64,000 bases of DNA from Trichobilharzia regenti (taxonomy: Eukaryota > Platyhelminthes > Trematoda > Strigeidida > Schistosomatidae). The DNA is taken from contig OX235267.1 of NCBI GenBank assembly GCA_944472135.2, positions 18,397,452-18,461,451 on the forward strand. Direction: 5' to 3'. A model generated the notes under the pieces. That model saw nothing but the letters and a program-made list of their open reading frames with translations, was not told the DNA's origin and did no database searches. Shown in pieces: positions 43,893 to 55,200 of the stretch. The stretch's first letter is position 1, and every line of letters starts with the position of its first letter. The position numbers were made by a program, and so were the translations under genes.

Positions 43893-44282
43893 ATGACCTC
43901 ATCTAGTTTCCGCATCCACGATCAAATTTCTTTCCTGTTATAAACAAAGATAAGTCTACTGAAAAAATGGAATAAATATATCACTGATCTCAACATAATA
44001 CATCAATAAACTTTAAGCCAAGGGTGCTGTTCACAACAAAGTTGTATAAGAGAATTGACTTCAAGCTTTTTTTCCCAGATATCCGTATTACATTCATCTG
44101 ATGTCTGGGTTTTTTTAATGCGAAGACAATATTTCTATATTTCTTTATTTGTTGCACAAACAGACTTTATAGCGGACTGTTCTGATGGACTCTAATGTCA
44201 GAAAGAACAAACACACTGTAAATTCATCACACCAAATTATGTGTAATTTATATGATAACTTATCCATGCCTGTACAATTGGT

Positions 44283-44945
44283 ATGTTTCTGCATAAACAG
44301 GAAGAAATATATATTATTCGCAGAGCCTTTACAAGAATAACCAGAGATATGTTCACCTCCTTATACACATCTCTGGTTAGGTCAAGACTGGAAAACTGCA
44401 TCCAGGCCGCCAGTCCTTGTCTAAAAGGGGATTCACACATTCTAGAAAGTGTTCAAAGGAAGGCAACACGTATGGTTCACGGCATAGCTAACTTATCATA
44501 CGAGGAAAGACTAGACAGTTTAAATCTCTTCTCACTGTCATACAGTAGACAGAGAGCAGATTTAATCACAATATTTAAATTCTAAATAATGACTACGGAC
44601 CTGACCTATTCTCTCTTTTCCTTCCCACCAGGTCGGAACACCTTAGAGGACATAGCAGGAGAGTTCAAAAGCCAAGGAGAAATCATATTGCTGTTGAGTA
44701 CTGGTTCTCACATCGAGTCATAAACTCTTGGAACCGACTCCCAGAAGAAGTGGTGTCTGCAACCTCAACTGATTCGTTCAAGAAGGGTTTGGATAACCAC
44801 AGAAATCTACTAGAAAAGGATTAACATAGGCTGCAAGCCTTCTATCCTCAACCAATAAATCTGGATCTGAATCTGAATCATGCCTGTACAAACGGTATGT
44901 GAATCATGTAAATGTTTAAATTATGTGAAATATATTATTATTATT
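44283..44945 (+). pseudogene. CR1-like LINE fragment (CR1-C), RT C-terminus and 3' end
   Basis: RT C-terminal block MFTSLYTSLVRSRLENCIQAA, ILESVQRKATRMV and YEERLDSLNLFSLSYSRQRADLI. After a frameshift near 44580 it continues with HRVINSWNRLPEEVVSAT and a stop at 44822-44824. The 3' UTR ends with GCCTGTACAAACGGTATG and an ATT repeat near 44935. Related to CR1-D and the tandem LINE at the window end. Confidence 0.78.
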
Positions 44946-45635
44946 CATTTTCTAATAACGTCTACACTTGATCCTCATCATTACATTCGATTAAACCTAA
45001 CATTTTACAGCTCTTTATGAACTTGATTTTACTTATTCTCTTGCTATTCTCTGTAGGGCACGGTTGTGCATCAAATAGACAAGAAGGTATGAAATAAAAA
45101 CAACTGGCTTGAAAATAATTGTATTAAAGCCAAAAGTGAACATCATGACATATATGGGTAGCATTATACATTGCAAATGAACGTTGTCAGCCTAGGGATT
45201 AATTACTTTCCCATTCTATTTCCTTTATAAATGCATTTATCAATGATATATTGCACTTACTTATTCCATTACACTTTAATGATTCACCTTAGCACTTTTA
45301 CCTTTCTAAAACAGCTTCCAATCCCTTGTAAAAGTTGTACTTACCTCAATATTGGTTGGTTATCGTATGCCTACAACCACGGGATGAAAACGAAACGAAG
45401 TCGATTTTCCCGCTCAACCTGGAGGACAACTGTACAATTCAATAACTATACAGCCTAGTTCAGACAATGAGTGTATTTATATATATATCTAATATTTGAC
45501 TGCTGAATCATTAATAACTTGTAGACAATCTACGATTTGATATTGTATCATACTTGATCGTGCCTGTAAAAATGGCATGCATTTTCATGTAAATTTATAT
45601 GTTTATATGAGAATACACATTATTATTATTAGTTG
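44946..45635 (+). repeat. Dispersed repeat R, copy 1
   Basis: About 690 bp, also found at 51617-52243 and 58660-59340. It begins near CATTTTCTAATAACGTCT and ends CGTGCCTGTAAAAATGGCATG, then ATGAGAATACACATT with an ATT repeat. No protein of its own is recognisable. The simple-repeat tail and variable 5' ends suggest a non-autonomous or 3'-end LINE copy; its tail resembles that of CR1-C. Confidence 0.75.
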
Positions 45636-45659
45636 TCCTATAGTTCTACCAGAATTAAA

Positions 45660-46290
45660 GTCTGAAACATAGTTCATCTGCTTTGACGTTAGCTCGCAGG
45701 CTTGCATCTCGTGAGATAATTCTCTTAATAATGCTGCATCAGAAATTCCAGAAGTTTCTCTATGAAAGTCTGGGCCACAACATGCTTTTGCCCAAATGCT
45801 TCTTCTAATCGTTCTAAGGCTTTATAATAACCTCCCTGTGGCTCTAACAAAGCTCAGTGTTTGAATACATCTTTTGCTTCTCCCTCACAATAGTGGATTA
45901 AGTAATTTAGCTTGATTCGGTATCCTATGGCACCATTATCCACCAAGTCTTCAAAATTCTTTATAAAATTGCAATAATTTACAGGATTACCGCCAACCTA
46001 ATAATCTCTCTCTTAAGCATGTCCAGAAACTTGGAAATGGCTCTGGAGAACTCATCGTTGAGAGATATAGCGAATATGTGGGAAACAGATGACTTGTAAG
46101 GCGACTTATTATGATCTGAACATTCACGGCTAGCTTGTCGTGATCTTTTTAATTCAATTTCTTTCTCTACTTGGGCTATACGCATTTTCATTAGCTCCAA
46201 CTCTACCATATAGTGTGATTTATACTCCTTGCTTCCAGGGGCATCAATCTCACCACACTTTTCTGAATGAGGAGCTAACGTTGGCATAGT
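45660..46290 (-). pseudogene. Gag remnant of a second BEL/Pao lineage
   Basis: Minus strand: an N-terminal part with a probable coiled coil (ELMKMRIAQVEKEIELKRSR, 46287-45979), then after a frameshift near 46005 a DUF1759-like core GGNPVNYCNFIKNFEDLVD, KLNYLIHYCEGEAKDVF and YYKALERLEEAFGQKHVV. The order matches the E-family Gag (DGNPADYLQFVKEFE, LKLMYLMRYCTGDA), but the sequences are far apart, so it is a different lineage. A stop lies in KH*AL. No pol follows. Confidence 0.72.
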
Positions 46291-46797
46291 CTCATATTTT
46301 TCGTCTGCCTTACTGTTCGAAACTTTGTAGGATTAATTTTGCCCACAGATTTAGTCCTCCCTCAGTACTGACGACAGTTATTCTTAACTTAACTATAGTT
46401 AAAAACAGAGTGACTTGACTTAAATTTTATCTGCTTCTAAAACATAAAATAAATCATACAATTACACCAAGAAAAGTATAAAACCCATTGTCACTCAAGA
46501 AAAGACAAAAACGTACTGAACAGTATTGGGGGAATGGACAAAATGAACGGTTAATTAATTACATGTACACACAAATAGAGTGACAGAAAACAAAGAACAC
46601 TCAAGTACACTTCACGTGGTGTGAGTTATATTAAATTAACCAATAATCGCGACAAAAAAGTCACGTAATATTGATTAGCTGTCTGTCAAACAGTCTATTT
46701 ATCTGTCGCGATTAACAGCCTTCGCCAAACAGCTAAACAGCAATGTGTGTATTACCGCTTAGGACCGAAATGGTGGCACCACTATTTCACAGGAGGG
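46291..46797 (-). other. Possible leader or LTR remnant upstream of the second gag
   Basis: Non-coding. A 10 bp inverted repeat AATCGCGACA / TGTCGCGATT (46645-46654 and 46704-46713) stands out. It could belong to a degenerate LTR, but no matching second copy is in the window. Confidence 0.35.
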
Positions 46798-48400
46798 CGA
46801 CCTAGCGGCTACTCCTCAAATAAACCCGGCAATAGTACTGAGGAAGCTACAGCGACTCACAGCTGGGAAGTCCCCGGGTTGTGACGACATCAGGCCATCT
46901 GCTCTGAAACAATGCGCCGAAGCTCTCTGTAGGCCCCTGTGCGACTTGTTCCAACACTCAGTGGATTCGGGGAAACTGCCAAGGGAGTGGAAAAGAGCCA
47001 TCCTTTCTCGAATCTTTAAGGGTGGGGATAGGCAAAATGCCACTAGTTATAGACCAGTAGCTCTACTCACAGTGGCATCGAAAGCATCCCGATCACATCA
47101 AGGAATATTTCGACAGGTCTAATATACTCCATGAAGCCCAACACGGTTTCATGAAAGGCAGATCCTGTGTGACAAACCCACTATCAGCTTGGGACGATTG
47201 GACATCATGCTTAGATATGAATGTTCCAGTCCTAGACTTTGAGAAGGCATTTGACACCGTTCATTATGACCTTCTACACAAAATAAGCCAGGTAGGTAAA
47301 GATAAACTACTTCTGTCATACATGGTTAAAGGACTACCTAGCTGAAAGGCAATTTTGCACTAAGGTCAATCGAGTCCGATCATCTTGGCACAGCTCGTCA
47401 TCAGTAGTGTCGCAGGGTTCTATCCTAGGACCACTGATGTTTTTGATTTTCATCAATGATCTACCATGCCGTCTGAGCTACCCGACTCTTCTATACGCTG
47501 ACGACGTAAAGATAAGGAGGGTGACAAAGTGTCCGGAGGACTCAGATAGGCCACAGGAAGATTCAAACCTTCTGGAGGACTGGGTGGTGGCCAGTGGCAT
47601 GACTTCCAGCGTGAGAAAGTGCAAAGTAGTGAAGTTGCGCACCCGTAGACTGCAGAATGCAAGTTACACCCTGTGCAATGAAAGCTTGTCCTGCACAACG
47701 TTGGAACGCGACTTAGGTCTAGTTTCAACGGGAAAAATGGACACAAGCGTAAATTACACAGGGGATGTAGCGAGGGCATATGCGGATATACACTTTATAC
47801 ATAGACAGTTAGGTGCACTCACTCCTGAGCTCTTTCTAAGGTTGTACAAAACATACGTCAGACCACACGTTGAGGTGCATAATATTATTGCACCCCCAAC
47901 GCTTAGAAGAGACGCCAACCTCTTGAAAGAGTCCAACGACGTGCAACAGAAGGGGTGGTTGGTCTCCGAAATAAACCATATAATAATAATGTATATATTT
48001 CATATAAACATATATAAATTTACATGATAATGCATGCCATTTTTACAGGCACAATCAAGTATGAAAGTGTGAAGAAATTAAGCCTGTTCACACCTAGCTA
48101 CCGACGGCTTAGGGGGGATTTAACTACTGCCTACAACATAACAATGACCAAAATCACCCAAACAAAGTTGTTCTGAAATTGAGTAGGTATAGGCTCCCTC
48201 GTGGAAATCCCAGAAGGATAGCTCACCAGAGGGCAAGGACCCGGGTGATCTCCCACACCTTTTCACTGCGGGTTTGCCCTCCCTGGAATTCCTTACCGGC
48301 AGATGTAACTGTGGCACTGTCTTTGGACGCCTTTAAGTGTAGGCTAGACAACCATGCAGCGACACAAGGACTGCATCCAAATGGCCTATCCCCTTAAAAT
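46798..48400 (+). pseudogene. CR1-like LINE fragment (CR1-D), RT
   Basis: Degraded copy of the same family as the tandem LINE at 59816-63610: PGCDDIRPSALKQCAEALCRPL, REWKRAIL, FKGGDRQNATSYRPVALL, HGFMKGRSCVTNPL, LDFEKAFDTVHYD, SQGSILGPLMFLIFINDLP, YADDVKIR near 47494-47517, LGALTPELFLRLYKTYVRPH, then the C-terminus to 48397 (GLHPNGLSP). Several frameshifts, and a minus-strand R tail fragment inserted at about 47981-48060. Confidence 0.82.
47981..48060 (-). repeat. Tail fragment of repeat R in CR1-D
   Basis: Reverse complement of the last 75-80 bp of R (GCATGCCATTTTTACAGGCA, ATAATAATAATG end), placed between RNKPY- and YESVKKL-like codons of CR1-D. It is an extremely 5'-truncated insertion. 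Confidence 0.75.
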
Positions 48401-48469
48401 CGCATACGCCATTCAGGGGTAGATAATTAAACTTCTGGTTTTACTTGTTCGCATTCTCTCCCGTCTTAC

Positions 48470-50056
48470 TCCCCTGATAGATTTCCCTCGTAAAACAGAA
48501 AAGTGTTTAAGCGATGTAGTCTTAAACGCCCAGGAAATCGATAAAGCTATCACAACTCTTAAGCTTACTAATACTCCCGGCCCAGATGGAATGTCTTCCG
48601 TCCTCTTAAAAAATGGTGGAAATGACATGAATCTACTTCTTCTCAAGATATTTTCAACTTCGATAAGGAGTGGAACATATCCAAATAGCTAGAAGAAATC
48701 CTACGTTGTACCCATTCACAAAACCGGACCTACAGCGGACATAGATAATTACCGCCCAATCAACATTACTTCCGTAGTCTCACGTGTGATGGAAAAGATT
48801 GTAAAGAAGCAAATTATTCAGTATTTGCTCTCGAATGACTTAATATCCCCTTTCCAATACGGTTTCCTAAATAGAAGATCGTGCATTACTTGCCAGTTAG
48901 ATTATTTCGACCACATTACTGAATGTGTAGACAAAGGTCGTTCGGCAGCAACATTATTTCTAGATGTTAGGAAAGCTTTTGATAAAGTCCCACATAACAG
49001 ACTCATACTGAAACTCCTATCTTATGGAATAAGTGGAAGGCTTCTTGAGTGGATAACTTCCTTCCTTACAGGAAGAGAACAGTTAGTCAAAGTCAACCGT
49101 CACTTATCAACATCCAAACCGATAACCAGCGGCGTGATACAAGGTAGTGTTCTTGGCCCTACCCTATTCATTGTATTCATAAATGATATTGTCTCTATGA
49201 TCAAGTATGGCAAGCCATACCTCTTTGCAGATGACCTCAAAGTTGTCTATGATTTTGACTATAATGATATGAATATTGTTAGTAAAATCCAAGAAGACCT
49301 AAATAGTCTATGTAATTGGAGTGAAAAGTGGCAGTTAACGTTCAATCCAGCTAAATCTGGGATAACATACTTCGGACGTTGGAAACCTAGCATGTGTCTA
49401 TACATGTACGGTGACCTTGTCTCAAACATGAACACAGTCACAGATCTCGGGGTAACATACTCAGATCTTGCCTTTACTGAACATGCAAATAAAGTGGTAT
49501 CTGATTGTAAACGTCTAACCGGCTTTGTGCTACGCAACTTTTACACTCCAGAAGCCAGATTAGACATATATAAGACATGCATTCGCCCCAAACTTGAATA
49601 GTGTGCCTACTTATACAGTAGCTTCAAATCAGCAGACAGAAAAAAAGTTGAAAGTGCCACAAGATTCCTCACGAAACGCATATTAGGCTATGATCAGCAA
49701 ATAGAATACCTTGACAGATGTATTTGACTGGACTTAGAACCCTTATGGTTAAGGAGAGTGAAGTGCAATTTATTTCTCTTATTCAAAGTTACCAAAAGCA
49801 TTGTAACGGTAACTCATCCATAACGTGGGCTAATCCTAAATCGTATGGACTACGCAACCATAACTACCTTCTCAAGGTTAATACCCATAAACTCACCACT
49901 ACAGCTAACTTCTTCACCATTAAATATTGCAAACTTTGGAATCAACTACCCTCTGAGATAAGATCCTGTGAAAGGCCTGACAGTTTCAAAAGGAGCCTAG
50001 AAAAACATATAAACATGTCCACCCTAGCCCGCCTGAAAGATCTCAACTGCTGGTAG
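48470..50056 (+). pseudogene. CR1-like LINE fragment (CR1-E), RT
   Basis: RT of the CR1-A/B type: TNTPGPDGMSSVLLKNGG, an early stop (48688-48693), then a 271-codon open stretch (48786-49601) with YRPINITSVVSRVMEKIV, FLNRRSCITCQLDYFDHI, LFLDVRKAFDKVPHN, SGVIQGSVLGPTLF and the catalytic FADDLKVV near 49227-49250. A stop at 49599-49601 and a frame change lead to 49718-50056 with CKLWNQLPSEIRS. The active site is intact but the gene is broken. Its 3' UTR was the insertion site of E5 at 50198. Confidence 0.85.
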
Positions 50057-50198
50057 AGAGGCATGAAAAAATGACATTTCAATATTTAACTACAGAAAGT
50101 ACACTAGTTCCCAGACTAACATAATAATACTTACTAATTATGTAGGTTCAATACTTGAAATTAGATTAACACTAAAATACTTACGCGGCAAATGTTCT

Positions 50199-50554
50199 TG
50201 TCAATGTAGTTGAAGATTGAACGATCAATTCATGGTGGTTTGCTCAAAACCAACTTCCCCAATTTTCGCGGAGGCATCAATACGACAGTCATCGTCTCAT
50301 CGGTCGCTGTTCAGAAAGAAGAGTAAAACACCGTCAGAAGTAATATTGTGATTTATTATTGTAATATTTGTTCACAGACCTTAGTCATACTTGATTTATA
50401 TGTTGGTGTAACAATAAAGAATCCTCGAGTCAACAATTGGTGTTTTGGTTTTTTCGTCCGTTATTACTAAGTGTTTCTGAGAAACTTCAAGCGACAGCGT
50501 GAGCCCGAGCGTAGCAAGAGCTGGGCATTAACGGTTTACGAGACGTGGCTGACA
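50199..50554 (+). repeat. E5 5' LTR
   Basis: 356 bp, TGTCA to TGACA, with AATAAAG in the middle. The promoter and start site are inferred only from family practice. Confidence 0.93.
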
Positions 50555-50713
50555 GTTTCTGACGGAGAACAGTTGACGGAGAAGTCAGTTTTCGACGGGT
50601 TTGGACCGTTGGTAACAGATTGGATAGTTACCGTTCATCTTTCCTGGTGCCGGTTAAGTCCTCTTTGAGCAAGCAATATCTGGAACGTTTTTGGAATTGG
50701 GTCAAGTTCAACA

Positions 50714-52270
50714 ATGCCTGGGTCAAAGAAGGGACAGAGCGTCTTGGATGCAAACAGGAAAGTAAGTCATTGTGACTTGTCTGTTAATTGTAACGATGTG
50801 TCTGATGTTAAGCATGACATGGTTGATGTTACTGTTTCGCCGTTCAGGGATAATAGGAACATCAAACTCCCTAAATTTGAACCACGGTGTTTCGATGGAA
50901 ACCCGGCTGATTATTTACAATTTGTAAAGGAGTTTGAGATCATGCTGAGTAGTTTTTTATTAAGTGATGAATTGAAATTGATGTATTTGATGAGGTATTG
51001 CACTGGAGATGCTTCAAGAGCTATACAGTGCTGTAAGCTCATGCCCCCTAATGACGGATACGCTGAGGCTATGAGCATATTACGTCAAAGGTTTGGAAGA
51101 CCTTCAATGATTGTAAGGAACGTATACGAAGCTGTCAAAGGTAACGGCAGTCAACTTCAAGATGACTCCAAGGCACTTACTGAGTTTTTAGATAATCTTA
51201 TGACTTATAAGAATACCTTGATTTCGATGAATTTCATGAGTGACCTCAACTCGAGTTTTATCCTAGAAGTAATAGCAAGACGCCTACCTACTCGACTGCA
51301 AAGGAAGTGGGTGAAAATAAGCTCTCGTATAGAGGAGGAGGGTATCGAGCCAAGGTTTGATGATATTCTTGACTGGTGAAGGACAGTGTCAACCAGGCGA
51401 TGGGCAAATTCGCCAGCATTTTGCATTCTAAGGTAGAACCTAAGGAACCAGTGAATATAAGGAAGGCATTTGTGGTGAAGTCTCAAGACACAACGAGAAA
51501 GGATGAGTGTATTGTTTGCCATAACATGCATCAATTGAGTGATTGTAATCGCTTTATCGCTATGTCACCCGTAGAAAGGTTAAAAATGGCAAAGCAGAAG
51601 CGGCTGTGTTTCAGTTATATCCCATTAAACCTAACATTTTACAGCTCTTTATGACTTATTATTTTCCTACTCTCTGAAGGGTACGGTTGTACATTAAATG
51701 CAAAAAAAGGTATAAAACAAAAACAACTGGCACAACTGAGGATAAATGTATTAAAACCAAAAGTGGGCATCATGATAGTACGAGGTATAAGTGTAGCATT
51801 ATACATTGCAAATGAACGTTGTCAGCCTAGGGAGTTTTCTTTTTTTAATGCATTTATCAATGATACTTTCACTTACCCATTTCATTACACTTTATTGATT
51901 CACCTTAGCACTTTCACTTTTCTAAAACAGCTTTCAATCCCTTGTAAACGTTGTACTTACCTCAATATGGTTGGTTATCGTATGCCGACAACCACGGGAT
52001 GAAAACGAAACGAAGTCGATTTTCCCGCTCAACCTGGAGGACAACTGTACAATTCAATAACTATACAGCCTAGTTCAGACAATGTGTATTTATATATATA
52101 TCTAATATTTGACTGCTGAATCATTAATAACTTGTAGACAATCTACGATTTGATATTGTATCATACTTGATCGTGCCTGTAAAAATGGCATGCATTTTCA
52201 TGTAAATTTATATGTTTATATGAGAATATACATTATTATTATTAGTTGTTTAAAGATTGGGCATACAAAG
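50714..52270 (+). pseudogene. E5 gag (BEL/Pao), frameshifted and split by repeat R
   Basis: MPGSKKGQS start at 50714; DUF1759-like core with LPKFEPRCFDGNPADYLQF, LMRYCTGDASRAIQCC and LRQRFGRPSMIV. A one-base change near 51370 gives ILDW*, and the frame resumes at 51376. The nucleocapsid part has a knuckle CIVCHNMHQLSDC (CX2CX3HX4C, the form seen in BEL elements) and the start of a second, LCFS, which is cut by R at 51617 and continues as CLKIGHTKWNC at 52247, giving CX2CX4HX4C. Gag and pol were evidently one continuous frame before the R insertion. Confidence 0.85.
51613..52247 (+). repeat. Dispersed repeat R, copy 2, inserted in E5 gag
   Basis: 627 bp insert (51617-52243) with a 4 bp duplication AGTT (51613-51616 and 52244-52247). 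Removing it and one AGTT restores TGT TTC AGT TGT TTA AAG, the second zinc knuckle. It is 5'-truncated compared with copies 1 and 3 and ends in an ATT repeat. Confidence 0.88.
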
Positions 52271-55200
52271 TGGAATTGTAAGGCGACAAATAAAAGAAGT
52301 AGTGGTTTAACGGATATGCACCCACTTCTGAGAACAGTGAACGAACCTGGGAATTCGGTTAATTGTAATAGTATCTCTAGACCCCTTGACATCCCACAAG
52401 TTTTCTTAGGGGTATTACCAGTTAAGGTGAAAGGACCGAAATCTTCAGTAGAGACTTATGCATTGTTGGATAATGGTTCAGACGTTACATTGATAGATGC
52501 TGAACTGGCTGGTTGCTTGGGTATTAAAGGCCCAAAGCAACCCTTGGTTGTAAATACTTTCAATTCTGCGAAAACAGTAGTATGTGAGCGAGTGTCATTT
52601 CAGTTAGAATCCTTGGCTACTGGGGAGACCGTGGAAGTGGATACTGCTTACACTACCTCCAGTATGAAACTTGGCGAAGCTATAGTACCTAGTCGTGAAA
52701 CGGTTGTCGGTAAGCCATACCTGTGTGACATACCTCTTCCAACACTGCAAGATGGAAGAGTGAGAGTACTCATTGGATGTAGTGTGCCAGAAGCTCACAA
52801 GGTATTAGAAGAGAGATTTGGAGGTAGAGATGATCTGTTTGCGACGAAAACACCACTGGGATGGACAGTGAGAGGACCTATACCCATAGTCCACATATCA
52901 TCATTAGTTACAAACGATGGGGACAAACTAGAAACTATGATTAAAAATATGTATGACAAGGAGTTTTGTGACTGCGGTGTCCCAGGGAAGGGTCGTTCTG
53001 TAGAAGACTTAAAAGCAGTTAAAATAGCCGAGGACTCTTGTAAATACGAAAACGGGCGTTTCAGCGTTGGCCTACCATGGAGATTCAAAGATAGACAGTT
53101 GGTTTGTAATAGGAAAGTTGCTCTTAAGAGACTAATGGGTTTACAGAAGAAATTTCTGTCAGATGCAGAACTCTGGTCCAAATATAAGGAAGTCGTCGAT
53201 AAACATATAATGAAGGGTTACGTTGAAAGACTAGTTGATCAGAGTGAGCCAGGGAAGTGGTATTTGCCCCATCATCCCGTCTTTAACCCGAGGAAGCCAG
53301 GTAAACTCCGTGTGGTGTTTGATTGTTCTGCGAAACATGAAGGAGTCTCTTTAAATGATAATCTGTATAGTGGCCCAGATTGCGTGAGCTCATTAGTGGG
53401 ACTGCTATTGAGATTCAGAAAGTTTACAGTTGCTGTCGCGGCGGATATTGAGGAAATGTTCCTACAGGTGAAGGTGCCAGAGAGTGACAGAGATCACTTG
53501 AGGTTTTTGTGGTTTGATGACGGTCCTTGTGGTAAGGTGTCAGAATATAGGATGACAGTGCATCCATTTGGTGCCACGTCCTCCCCGTTTTGTGCTAATT
53601 TTGCTCTACGAAAGGCAGTGTCCACATTTGGTTCTAATGATTTGCTGGACGTCATAGATTGTTGCTTCTACGTGGATGATTGTTTAGCCTCCTTCGATGA
53701 TGATAAGTCTGCAGTTAGATTTGCAACAAGCATCACTGAAGTGTTAGCTAAGGCCGGCTTTCGTCTAACTAAGTGGGTCTCGAACAGCCTAGACGTTTTG
53801 AAGCATATAGATCCAGAAGACAGAGCACCTACCGTACGAGATTTGCCTGTTGATACTCTACCAGTTGAACGCACATTAGGTATGCGATGGGATGTGAACT
53901 CTGATACCTTTGGATTTAGTGTTGGTGATATTGATAAGCCAGTTACTCGGAGAGGTGTGCTCTCTGTGTTGTCGTCCGTGTTTGACCCACTTGGATTAGT
54001 AGCACCTTATCTACTTCCGGCTAGGAGGTTATTTCAAGAGACATGCAGGAAAGGGTTACAGTGGGATGAACCATTAAGTGAGAGGCAGAGAGAAGAGTGG
54101 AAGGGGTGGGTTAACAGTTTAAGAATGCTGAATCTACATTCCGTCTCACGTCCACTTAAGCCGTCGAGAAATCATGATATAATTGACTTCCATGTTTTTT
54201 CTGATGCCTCTGAGGTTGGATTTGGTGCAGCCGTATACATCAGAACCACCTTAAGGAATGATATAGATGTTAGCCTGGTGATGGGTAAATCTAGAGTTGC
54301 ACCTCTAAAGACGGTTTCGATTCCGAGATTAGAACTTAATGCAGCCTTACTAGCTGCGCAGTTATTCACAACGGTGTGTAAAGAGTTGGATTACCCCAAG
54401 CATCCCGTAACGTTTTGGACTGATTCGATGTCTGTGATATATTATATACGCAACGAGTCAGCAAGATATGCATGTTTTGTAGCTAACAGAGTATCTCAAA
54501 TTCGTGAACTAACAACTGTTGAGCAGTGGAGGTACGTACCGTCTGGAAAAAATCCAGCTGATCTAGCCTCGCGAGGAGTTATTGATATGAATGTGGTTAA
54601 AAATAAGTGGTGGAAAGGTCCAGAGTTCTTGCTAAGGGCTGATAGTATGTGGCCTCGTAGAGAAGATGAACCACCGATAAACGAGTGTGCCTTGGAGTTG
54701 AAGACAAGTGTCAGTTTAACATCTACTCAAGAAAGACATTCAGGTTTACATCCACTTTTTAAATATTATTCTTCTTGGTACAAACTACTGAAAGCTGTTG
54801 CGTGGTTGACACGATATGTTACGTATTTAAAGGTCATGCATCTTGCGGGATACGAAAATATGAATGTGGGGCCTTTGAGAGTCGAAGATATTAGAAATGC
54901 AGAGTTAGCGATTTTGAGGGCTGCTCAGTGGGAAGCGTGGGGTGAGATTGCCAAGGAGGATAGTCCCGATTTCGCAGATTTCAAGGTGCGGTTAGATAGA
55001 TTATCTCCGATAGTTTCCGAAGGGATCGCTAGAGTTGGTGGACGTCTACAAATGTTAGAATCGTCATATGAGACCCGTCATCCGGCTTTATTACCTTGCT
55101 ACCATCCAGTCACTGATCTCATTATAAGACACTACCATGTTCTTGAAGGTCATTTGGGTACTTCGCAAGTACTATCAAGTATTCGATGTAAGTTCTGGAT

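Larger units (their letters stand above)
41796..43897 (+). mobile_element. E4: short non-autonomous BEL/Pao element, gag start plus 3' region
   Basis: LTR element at 41801-43892 flanked by a perfect 5 bp duplication ATGAC (41796-41800 and 43893-43897). Both LTRs are 357 bp, with about six differences. The inside has the leader, the first 320 bp of gag, then a direct jump into the 3' region. At 2.1 kb it is the smallest member here, yet its LTRs are among the most alike, so it moved recently by trans enzymes. Confidence 0.93.

Noticed and set aside
45231..45458. 75-codon frame in repeat R copy 1.
   Set aside because: The corresponding region in the other R copies is not open in the same way; no recognisable protein.
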